This document shows positions 13,676 through 20,930 of a DNA stretch of 20,930 nucleotides, in pieces. The stretch is from the NCBI GenBank assembly GCA_000431975.1, contig HF988554.1, positions 1 to 20,930 of the forward strand, written 5' to 3'. A program made the translations under genes and the position numbers. Positions within the stretch are counted from its first letter, which is position 1, and every line of letters starts with the position of its first letter. Source of the DNA: Prevotella sp. CAG:924 (GTDB lineage: Bacteria > Bacteroidota > Bacteroidia > Bacteroidales > Bacteroidaceae). A model generated the notes under the pieces. It was not told the DNA's origin, did no database searches, and was given only the letters and a program-made list of their open reading frames with translations.

Positions 13676-16420
13676 ATGATATATCCAGACAACTTTGAAA
13701 AGAAACTTGGTGTCGACGAAATACGCGACCTGCTCAAGAGCCACTGCCTCTCCACACTGGGCAAGAGCAAAGTAGACGAGATGCACTTCTCCACCGACGC
13801 CGAGGAGATCAACCTCCTCCTGAGCCAGACAAGGGAGATGCGCCGCGTGCTGCAGCAGGAGGACATGCCCCTCACCAACTTCTTCGACGTGCGCGACAGC
13901 GTCAAGCGCGTCCGTCTCGAAGGCACCTTCATGGAGGAAGACGAGCTGCACGACCTGCGCCGCTCCCTCGCCACCATCCAGGAGCTCGTCGACTATGTCA
14001 GCCGCGGAGAAGAGCGCGAGGACGGGACCATGAAATACGACACCCCTGCCCTCCACGACCTGGCCGACGGCATACAGACATTCCCCATCCTGATACAACA
14101 GATCTCACAGATCATTGATAAGTTCGGACACATACGCGACAACGCCTCGCCCGAGCTGCTGGCCATCCGCCAGGAGCTGGCACGCACCCAAGGCTCGATC
14201 TCGCATATCCTCAACGGCATCCTCCACCGTGCCCAGTCGGACGGCCTCGTCGGCAAGGACGTGGCGCCGATGATGCGCGACGGCCGTCTGATGATCCCCG
14301 TCGCGCCGGCCCTGAAACGCAAGATCTCCGGCATCGTGCACGACGAGAGCGCCACGGGACGTACCGTCTTCATAGAACCGTCCGAGGTGGTGGAAGCCAA
14401 CAACCGCATACGCGAGCTGGAGAGTGAGGAACGGCATGAGATCATCCGCATACTCACCAAGATGGCCGCCCGCATACGCCCGCACGTGCCCTATATCCTC
14501 GACTCATTCAACTTCCTGGCCGGCATCGACTTCGTCTATGCCAAGGCACGTCTGGCCGAGGAGGAGCGCGCCTTCGAGCCACAGGTGACCGACCAGCCCT
14601 ACATCGACTGGATACAGGCACGACACCCGCTGCTGGAACGCTCCCTCACCCACCGGACGACGACCAAGCCGGCCGGCGACACGCCGGCACCGGAAGCGCC
14701 CATCGACGAGAGCGCACCCAAGAAGATCATCCCGCTCGACATGGTGCTCAAGCCCAACGAGCGCATGCTGATCATCTCAGGACCCAACGCCGGCGGTAAG
14801 TCGGTGTGCTTGAAGACGGTGGGCCTGCTGCAATATATGTTGCAGTGCGGACTCTCCATCCCTGTCGGCGACCGCTCGAAGGCCGGCATCTTCCACGACG
14901 TGATGATCGACATCGGCGACGAGCAGAGCCTGGAGAACGACCTCTCCACCTACTCCTCCCACCTGATGAACATGAAGATGATGATGAAGCAGGCCGGTGA
15001 CAGCACGCTCATCCTCATCGACGAGTTCGGTACCGGCACAGAGCCGCAGATCGGAGGAGCCATCGCCGAGGCGGTGCTCAACCAGTTGTGCAAACGTGGA
15101 GCGTGGGCCGTCATAACGACTCACTATCAGAACCTTAAGCACTTCGCCGACTCACACGACCGTGTCGTCAACGGAGCCATGCTCTACGACCGTCACGAGA
15201 TGCGCCCGCTCTTCCAGCTGGCCATCGGACGTCCGGGAAGCTCCTTCGCCATCGACATCGCCCGGAAGATAGGACTGCCCAAGGAAGTGATCGACGAGGC
15301 CTCACAGATCGTCGGCTCCGACTATATCCAAAGCGACAAATACCTGCAGGACATCGTGCGCGACAAACGCTACTGGGAGCGTAAGCGCGACACCGTCCAC
15401 CAGCAGGAGAAGAGCCTGCAGGGCAAGATCAGCTCCTATGAGGAGATGATGCTCGAGGTGGACCGCCAGCGCAAGCAGATCCTGGCCGATGCCCGGAAGC
15501 AGGCGCAGGAGCTGCTCAGCGAGACCAACCGCCGCATAGAGAACACCGTACGCGAGATACGTGAGGCACAGGCCGAGAAGGAAGAGACGCGAAGGATACG
15601 CGAAGAGCTCAACCACTTCAGACAGGATGTGGACAACGACACCTGGACTGCCGACGCCGCACAGAAGGGCGACGCCAAGGGACAGAAAGGCCGCAAGGGA
15701 CAGAAGGTGCTCACCCAGGAAGAGATGGACCGCAAGGTGGAGCAGATCAAGGCCCGCCGTGAGCGCCACGAGGAGCGCATGAAACAGAAACAGCAGCGCG
15801 AGGCCGACGCCGCAAAGGCACTGCGCGAGGCTGCCACGAAAGCCATCAACGACGCTACGATACACGAAGGCGACACCGTGAAGATGCGCGGCACGAAGAC
15901 GACCGGCACCGTTGAGAAGATCGACGGCAAGCAGGCCACCGCCATCTTCGGAGGCATGCTGACACGCGTGCCCCTGTCGAGACTCGAGAAGGTGCTTGCA
16001 CCCAGCAACGGACAGACGGACAACGGACCGTCGACGGACAGCCGCGCCACAGCCACACAAGCAACGGATAATGACGGACAGCAGACACAGGCCACGAAGA
16101 TGGACGAGCTGCGCGAGGGCCTGCAAAACGTACGCCTCTCGCGCATGACGCAGGACACCATCGAACAGCACCGCAAGAACTTCCGCCAAGACCTGGACGT
16201 GCGCGGCATGCGCGGCGACGAGGCCCTACAGGCAGTACGCTATTTCATCGATGACGCCATCCTCATGGGAATGAGCCGTGTGCGCATCCTGCACGGAAAA
16301 GGCAACGGCATCCTCCGCTCGCTCATCCGCCAGTACCTCTCGTCCGAGCCCAGCGTCACGCATTTCCAGGACGAGCACGTACAGTTTGGCGGCGCAGGCA
16401 TCACCGTAGTGGATTTCTAA
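13676..16420 (+). CDS. mutS2: MutS2-type ATPase/endonuclease with Smr domain
   Basis: The 914-residue product is a MutS2 family protein. It has the MutS core and clamp helices (about 1-330), Walker A GPNAGGKS (369-376), Walker B LILIDE (Asp449/Glu450) followed by FGTGTEP, and ITTHYQNLKHFA. A long coiled coil (about 545-650) follows, and a C-terminal Smr domain (about 838-914) with LDVRG and HGKGNG. MutS2 lacks the mismatch-recognition domain of MutS; it has been linked to suppression of recombination and, in Bacillus subtilis, to rescue of collided ribosomes. It is longer than the about 785-residue Bacillus protein, partly through two low-complexity inserts, Lys/Gly/Gln-rich (about 663-678) and Thr/Asp/Gln-rich (about 777-807). 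The next gene starts 22 nt later. Confidence 0.95.
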   Translation: MIYPDNFEKKLGVDEIRDLLKSHCLSTLGKSKVDEMHFSTDAEEINLLLSQTREMRRVLQQEDMPLTNFFDVRDSVKRVRLEGTFMEEDELHDLRRSLATIQELVDYVSRGEEREDGTMKYDTPALHDLADGIQTFPILIQQISQIIDKFGHIRDNASPELLAIRQELARTQGSISHILNGILHRAQSDGLVGKDVAPMMRDGRLMIPVAPALKRKISGIVHDESATGRTVFIEPSEVVEANNRIRELESEERHEIIRILTKMAARIRPHVPYILDSFNFLAGIDFVYAKARLAEEERAFEPQVTDQPYIDWIQARHPLLERSLTHRTTTKPAGDTPAPEAPIDESAPKKIIPLDMVLKPNERMLIISGPNAGGKSVCLKTVGLLQYMLQCGLSIPVGDRSKAGIFHDVMIDIGDEQSLENDLSTYSSHLMNMKMMMKQAGDSTLILIDEFGTGTEPQIGGAIAEAVLNQLCKRGAWAVITTHYQNLKHFADSHDRVVNGAMLYDRHEMRPLFQLAIGRPGSSFAIDIARKIGLPKEVIDEASQIVGSDYIQSDKYLQDIVRDKRYWERKRDTVHQQEKSLQGKISSYEEMMLEVDRQRKQILADARKQAQELLSETNRRIENTVREIREAQAEKEETRRIREELNHFRQDVDNDTWTADAAQKGDAKGQKGRKGQKVLTQEEMDRKVEQIKARRERHEERMKQKQQREADAAKALREAATKAINDATIHEGDTVKMRGTKTTGTVEKIDGKQATAIFGGMLTRVPLSRLEKVLAPSNGQTDNGPSTDSRATATQATDNDGQQTQATKMDELREGLQNVRLSRMTQDTIEQHRKNFRQDLDVRGMRGDEALQAVRYFIDDAILMGMSRVRILHGKGNGILRSLIRQYLSSEPSVTHFQDEHVQFGGAGITVVDF

Positions 16421-16442
16421 CAACTTATTCAAAGTGTGAACT

Positions 16443-18923
16443 ATGAAGCACCGGATTCTGGCCTTCGGCCTGTTGTTGTCCTTATCGACAACGCTATATG
16501 CACAAGAGACGACACCCAGCCGCCACACACATCCCAATATCGCCACAGGATGGAACTCACGCCATGACTCCACCCTCATAGGACGCATCAACGTAGGACC
16601 GCTGGCCTTTGTCGACAGCCTGCGCGGCGTGCAATGGGGATGGTTCTTCGGAGGCGCCCGCCAGTCAGCCTCGGGACTGATGCTCGCCGGATTGACAAAC
16701 GGCGCGCACGACATGCACGGCATGCAACTCGCCAGCCTACACAACTACGCCATCAACGCTCTCCACAGCGTACAGCTCGCCGCTGTCTCCAACGTGGCCA
16801 AGGGCATGGACGGAGGACTGCAGTGGGCCGGACTGATGAACATCGCGAGCGGGAACATGCGGGGCGTGCAGCTCGCACTCTACAACTATGCCGACACCCT
16901 ACGCGGATCGCAATGGGGATTGCTCAACGTGGCCGTCAACCATCTTCATGGCTGGCAGGTGGGCGTCATCAACTATACGCGCGACACCACCACCCATAAG
17001 ATCGGGCTTGTCAACATCAATCCCAAGACCCATATCGATGTCATGCTGGGAGCAGGAACGGCATCGAAGTTCAATACCGCCGTCAGGTTCCGCAACCGGC
17101 TGACCTACAGCATCATCGGCGTAGGCACCCACTATATGGGCTTCGACCAGGACTTCTCGGGAGCACTGTTCTACCGCTTCGGCCGCTACTTCCAGCTCTC
17201 CCGCCGCTTCTCCCTCAGCGGTGATCTCGGCTTCTACCACATCGAGACCTTCCACAAGGCCACTGACGCCCGACCGAGCCATCTCTACTCCCTCCAGGCA
17301 CATGTCAACGCAGACTACCAGCTCTCGCCCTATGCCGGACTGTACGCCTCCGTCGGCTACGGCACGACCCGTCACTACGGCAGCCACCTTAATTATAGGA
17401 CACGGCCCATCGTCGAGGCCGGAGTGACCCTCCGCTATCACCACGACTCCAAGGGCGGGGTACAGCTATGGGAAGAGGAGCGGGAGCGCGACAAGAACTA
17501 TCAGCTCGGAAAAGCCATGGAGAACCCGAACGTCGATCTCTTCAGATGGAACGACCCCGCATACACGAAGAACCGATGGGGCATAGCCGCAGCCGAGGCC
17601 ACGGGCATCAATGTGCTCGTGCACTGCTTCGACCGCTTCATCCTGAAAGAGCACTTCGCAGAGACAACCTTGAACACCATTCGCCACAACTTCTCCACCG
17701 GCTTCGTATGGGACAACGACCAGTTCTCCACCAACCTTTTCGCCCATCCCTACCACGGCAACCTCTACTTCAACTCGGCACGCAGCAACGGACTGTCGTT
17801 CTGGCAGAGCACGCCCTATGCCCTTGGCGGCAGCCTGATGTGGGAGTTCTTCGGAGAACGCGAGCCGGCAGCCATCAACGACGTCCTGGCAACAACGATG
17901 GGCGGTATATGTATCGGCGAGGTGATGCACCGGGTGTCCGCCCTCGTGCTCAACGACCACACACGCGGTGGCAACCGATTCTGGCGTGAGGCCCTCGCCT
18001 TCGTCGTCAACCCCATGCAAGGCTTCAACCGTCTCTGCACAGGCGACGCCTGGCGCGTGCGACAGGACAAATACCTCTATCACGACTTCAGCAAGATACC
18101 CGTGCTGTTCACGATCTCCATCGGCGACCGCTACCTGGCCGACCAGGGCAGTTTCTCACGCGGCGAGCACCAGCCTGTCGTCAAGTTCAACCTCAGCTAC
18201 GGCGACCTGTTCGACACCGACGACCAGCAACCCTACAGCTACTTCCACGCAACAACGGCCTTCGGATTCACAGGCAACCAGCCGCTGATCAACAACCTTC
18301 ATCTCATCGGCCGCCTCTGGGGACGCAGCTACACCAGCTCGACGGAAGGACAGGTCATGTGGGGCTTTTTCCAGCATTTCAACTACTATGACTCCAAGCC
18401 CGTGAAGGACGGATCGACACAGACACCCTACCGCATCTCCGAGGCCGCGTCGGTAGGACCGGGATGGGCATGGCTCTTCCCCACCGTCGGCAATCTGGCT
18501 TACCTGCGCCAGGAGGTCTACCTTGACGGCATCCTCCTCGGCGGCACCAAAAGCGACTATTACAACGTCATCGACCGCGACTATAACATGGGATCGGGCT
18601 TCAGCCTCAAATCCAACACCACCATGGTGTTTCCCCGCATAGGCGCCTTCACGCTCCTGGTCGACTATTACCGCATCTACACCTGGAAGGGATACGAGGA
18701 CAAGGACCTCGCCACCACCGACCCGCTCTACCTCAACGCGCAAGGCGACAAGAGCAACGCGGAGCTTGTCGTCGTCAATCCCCAGTTCCTGTTCCATCTG
18801 AAGCACAACTGGGGCATCGAGCTCTCGGCCAGCTACTATGCGCGCCGCACACGATACAAGTATCATCCCAATGTCGGCACACAGACCTACGAGGTGCGTG
18901 CCGCCCTGCTCTACCGACTGTAA
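16443..18923 (+). CDS. Outer-membrane-type protein: N-terminal short repeats fused to DUF3943
   Basis: The 826-residue product has a signal peptide ending at TTLYAQ (about 21). Residues about 58-194 hold eight or nine 15-16-residue repeats with the pattern LRG-QWG-L-N-A, such as MHGMQLASLHNYAIN, NMRGVQLALYNYADT and LRGSQWGLLNVAVNH; these resemble repeats of some surface proteins. Next comes a beta-rich stretch (about 200-340). Residues about 385-520 match DUF3943, with FAHPYHGNLYFNSAR, GGSLMWEFFGE and INDVLATTMGG. The C terminus is rich in alternating aromatic strands and ends ALLYRL, typical of an outer-membrane barrel. The function is unknown. It probably shares the mutS2 transcript. Confidence 0.75.
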   Translation: MKHRILAFGLLLSLSTTLYAQETTPSRHTHPNIATGWNSRHDSTLIGRINVGPLAFVDSLRGVQWGWFFGGARQSASGLMLAGLTNGAHDMHGMQLASLHNYAINALHSVQLAAVSNVAKGMDGGLQWAGLMNIASGNMRGVQLALYNYADTLRGSQWGLLNVAVNHLHGWQVGVINYTRDTTTHKIGLVNINPKTHIDVMLGAGTASKFNTAVRFRNRLTYSIIGVGTHYMGFDQDFSGALFYRFGRYFQLSRRFSLSGDLGFYHIETFHKATDARPSHLYSLQAHVNADYQLSPYAGLYASVGYGTTRHYGSHLNYRTRPIVEAGVTLRYHHDSKGGVQLWEEERERDKNYQLGKAMENPNVDLFRWNDPAYTKNRWGIAAAEATGINVLVHCFDRFILKEHFAETTLNTIRHNFSTGFVWDNDQFSTNLFAHPYHGNLYFNSARSNGLSFWQSTPYALGGSLMWEFFGEREPAAINDVLATTMGGICIGEVMHRVSALVLNDHTRGGNRFWREALAFVVNPMQGFNRLCTGDAWRVRQDKYLYHDFSKIPVLFTISIGDRYLADQGSFSRGEHQPVVKFNLSYGDLFDTDDQQPYSYFHATTAFGFTGNQPLINNLHLIGRLWGRSYTSSTEGQVMWGFFQHFNYYDSKPVKDGSTQTPYRISEAASVGPGWAWLFPTVGNLAYLRQEVYLDGILLGGTKSDYYNVIDRDYNMGSGFSLKSNTTMVFPRIGAFTLLVDYYRIYTWKGYEDKDLATTDPLYLNAQGDKSNAELVVVNPQFLFHLKHNWGIELSASYYARRTRYKYHPNVGTQTYEVRAALLYRL

Positions 18924-18971
18924 GGAGCAGCACCGGGACATCACGTCATCCGCAACTATCATCATCACAAC

Positions 18972-19919
18972 ATGAAATGCCTTAGGATTATCCTCCTCTC
19001 ATGGCTCGTCGCCCTCTCCGCCTCTGCCCAGCCAGAGGTGAGCCTCCTGCCCCAGCACCACTATCCCAAGACAATACCGGCAGGCGACTACAGCGGCATC
19101 GCATGGCTGGGAGGCGACCACTACGCCGTGGTGAGCGACAAGCCCGACAGCGACGGCTTCTTCCTCTTCGAGATCAAGGTGGACAGAGAGACCGGCGAGA
19201 TCACCGGTGCCCGCAATGAGGGCTTCAGAAGCAGTGACCAGCCGGCACGCGACGAGGAAGGCATCGCCTACGACTCACTACGCCAACGCATCTGGATCAG
19301 CGGTGAGGGTGACAACCAAATCCGCGAATACACCACCGACGGACGCCTCACGGGCCGCGTCGTGCCCCAGCCTTCGGTGTATGCCCACATGCCCGGCAAT
19401 GAAGGACTGGAGGCGCTGAGCTTCGATGCCGTGTCGCGCACGCTATGGACCTGCAACGAGACGATGCCCGTCACGATCACAGCGTTCGACGACAGCCTAC
19501 ACGCCGTACACCAATACCCTTATACGCTCGATGAGGCTGAAGGCGATGTCTCGAAGGCACGCAACTATGCACACGGCATAGGTACGCTGACAGCCCTTCC
19601 CGACGGCACGCTCCTCATCCTCGAACGGGAATTCTTCGTGCCCGCCTCGAAGCTGGGGGCATGGGTGAGCTGCAAGCTCTACCACTACACCCCACCCGCA
19701 GCCGGGGCAGAGCCATCGGGCAGGAAAACCCAGCTCACCTCCTGGCGCACCACCCTCTCCCTCTTCGGACGCTCACTGGCCAACTACGAAGGCATGTGCC
19801 TCGGTCCGCAACTGAACGACGGCTCACGCGTACTCCTCCTTGTCGCCGACTCCCAACATCGCTATGGCGGCGTACTGAGAGACTGGATAAGATCCATCAA
19901 AATAAACCTCAACCGGTGA
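18972..19919 (+). CDS. Secreted esterase-like/phytase-like family protein
   Basis: The 315-residue product has a signal peptide (MKCLRIILLSWLVALSASAQ, cleavage near 20) and matches the family annotated as esterase-like activity of phytase. Typical features are GDYSGIAWLGGDHYAVVSDK, ARDEEGIAYDS, IWISGEGDNQIREY, GNEGLEALSFD, LLILEREF and NYEGMCLGP, spread over what is probably a beta-propeller. The enzymatic activity and substrate are not established for this group; phosphate-ester hydrolysis is possible. It starts 48 nt after the DUF3943 gene, with no promoter box seen between them, so it is probably the last gene of the mutS2 unit. Confidence 0.82.
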   Translation: MKCLRIILLSWLVALSASAQPEVSLLPQHHYPKTIPAGDYSGIAWLGGDHYAVVSDKPDSDGFFLFEIKVDRETGEITGARNEGFRSSDQPARDEEGIAYDSLRQRIWISGEGDNQIREYTTDGRLTGRVVPQPSVYAHMPGNEGLEALSFDAVSRTLWTCNETMPVTITAFDDSLHAVHQYPYTLDEAEGDVSKARNYAHGIGTLTALPDGTLLILEREFFVPASKLGAWVSCKLYHYTPPAAGAEPSGRKTQLTSWRTTLSLFGRSLANYEGMCLGPQLNDGSRVLLLVADSQHRYGGVLRDWIRSIKINLNR

Positions 19920-20070
19920 TCAGACCCTTGATAGACTTTCCCACACCCTAATCTGACCGAATGAGGATAACCAAGCTCCGGAACAGCGCAAAATAAGACC
20001 CGTGAGAAGTGCGGAGTGATTAATAAAAGTTATTTTAAAGCGCAATAACGTGATTCTCATGGAAAAGTCG
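19920..20070. other. Intergenic space before the carboxyltransferase gene
   Basis: No gene and no convincing terminator for the upstream unit are visible. A weak dyad GTTATT/AATAAC (about 20029-20049) sits just upstream of the next promoter. Confidence 0.4.
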
Positions 20071-20078
20071 TACCTTTG
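20071..20078 (+). promoter_or_regulatory. -7 box of the carboxyltransferase gene
   Basis: TACCTTTG matches TAnnTTTG, 39 nt before the ATG. No TTTG is present at the -33 distance. Confidence 0.6.
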
Positions 20079-20117
20079 CCCACAATATTGAAATCAAAAC
20101 AATAGAAATAATATATT

Positions 20118-20930
20118 ATGAGTGTTCAAACAGAGAAGATCAAGCAATTGATCGCCAAGCGCGAGCAGGCAAAGCTCGGCGGCGGTCAGAAAGCCATTGA
20201 CAAACAGCACGCACGCGGCAAGTACACCGCCCGCGAGCGCATCGATATGCTCGTCGATGAGGGCAGTTTCGAGGAGTATGACATGTTCAAGCTCCACCGT
20301 TGCCACAACTTCGGCATGGAGAAGAAGCAGTATCTCGGCGACGGTGTCGTTGCCGGTTCCGCAACCATCGACGGCCGTTTGGTATATGTATATGCCCAGG
20401 ACTTCACCGTCAATGGCGGCTCACTCTCTGAGACCATGGCTCAGAAGATCTGCAAGGTAATGGATATGGCTATGCAGAACGGCGCTCCCGTCATCTGCAT
20501 GAACGATTCGGGCGGTGCCCGTATTCAGGAGGGTATCTCCGCCCTGGCAGGCTACGGTGAAATCTTCGAGCGCAACATCCTTGCCTCGGGTGTCGTTCCC
20601 CAGATCTCTGCCATCATGGGTCCGTGTGCCGGTGGTGCTGTCTACAGCCCTGCCCTGACCGACTTCATCCTCATGACCGAGGGAACAAGCTACATGTTCC
20701 TTACCGGTCCTAAGGTGGTGAAGACCGTAACGGGTGAGGACATTGATGCCGAGCACCTGGGCGGTGCCAGCGTTCATGCCGGCAAGAGCGGTGTGACCAG
20801 CTTCACGGCCAAGACCGAGGAAGAGGCCATGGCCATGATCAAGAAGCTCCTCTCGTATATTCCTTCCAACAACATGGAGACCGCACCCCGTGTGGAGTGC
20901 ACCGATCCTATCGACCGCAAGGCCGACCTG
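20118..20930 (+). CDS. Biotin-dependent acyl-CoA carboxyltransferase subunit (3' end cut)
   Basis: The first 271 residues, in frame to the window end, belong to the carboxyltransferase subunit of propionyl-CoA carboxylase / methylmalonyl-CoA decarboxylase (PccB/MmdA type, usually about 510-520 residues). It moves carboxyl groups between biotin and acyl-CoA. Landmarks are ARGKYTARERIDMLVDEGSF, GDGVVAGSATIDGR, AQDFTVNGGSLSE, MNDSGGARIQEG (acyl-CoA oxyanion loop), MGPCAGGAVYSPALTDF and FLTGPKVVKTVTGE. In Prevotellaceae this enzyme typically serves the succinate-propionate route, and biotin-carrier and decarboxylase-membrane subunits may follow outside the window. The choice between mmdA and pccB cannot be made from the visible part. 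It has its own promoter. Confidence 0.93.
   Translation, partial: MSVQTEKIKQLIAKREQAKLGGGQKAIDKQHARGKYTARERIDMLVDEGSFEEYDMFKLHRCHNFGMEKKQYLGDGVVAGSATIDGRLVYVYAQDFTVNGGSLSETMAQKICKVMDMAMQNGAPVICMNDSGGARIQEGISALAGYGEIFERNILASGVVPQISAIMGPCAGGAVYSPALTDFILMTEGTSYMFLTGPKVVKTVTGEDIDAEHLGGASVHAGKSGVTSFTAKTEEEAMAMIKKLLSYIPSNNMETAPRVECTDPIDRKADL

Noticed and set aside
15302..16209. Long minus-strand frames opposite mutS2
   Set aside because: They overlap the conserved coiled-coil and Smr coding region and show no domain pattern.

Overview
The window looks like part of a Bacteroidales chromosome, most likely Prevotellaceae. The evidence is the recurring promoter pattern TTTG-N(about 20)-TAnnTTTG in front of many genes, the absence of Shine-Dalgarno sequences, the tmRNA tag GEKNYALAA, a DUF3127 SSB-like protein, a DUF4835 protein next to recN, and RNA genes without an encoded CCA. 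A desulfoferrodoxin and a biotin-dependent carboxyltransferase subunit fit an anaerobic, probably propionate/succinate-type metabolism. This assignment is inference; no 16S or marker comparison was possible.

Layout: 1-564 holds no recognisable gene but has a long imperfect inverted repeat (421-486). A histidine-phosphatase gene (minus) and a DUF308 membrane protein gene (plus) diverge from a short region that also holds a perfect 26-bp dyad in the phosphatase leader. At 2146-4118 a DUF4143-type AAA ATPase gene (2441-3781) lies between two 255-bp direct repeats about 94% identical. Each repeat ends in five copies of a 14-bp motif (consensus GGGAAAATGTGAAA) at an exact 33-bp period. The upstream copy runs straight into the ATPase promoter; the downstream copy has no promoter and no gene. 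This is the least ordinary part of the window.

4333-10636 is a minus-strand genome-maintenance block, in transcription order: dnaN, a DnaQ-like 3'-5' exonuclease, a strong terminator, a DUF4835 protein, recN, and a secreted TPR protein carrying a trypsin-like domain that appears to have lost its catalytic residues. A DUF3127 protein with an SSB-type acidic tip (DEDLPF) diverges from dnaN. 11729-13488 holds, all on the minus strand, tmRNA (ssrA), a two-iron superoxide reductase (desulfoferrodoxin) and tRNA-Pro(TGG), each with its own terminator and promoter.

13611-19919 is a plus-strand run: mutS2, an 826-residue outer-membrane-type protein joining an N-terminal 15-16-residue repeat domain to DUF3943, and a secreted phytase/esterase-like protein. 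From 20118 the window runs into a carboxyltransferase subunit (mmdA/pccB type), cut by the window end.

Most of the window is ordinary core genome. The repeat-bracketed ATPase is the best candidate for an under-described system: a regulatory iteron-like array tied to a possible ATPase-nuclease fusion, perhaps a non-autonomous or recombining cassette.
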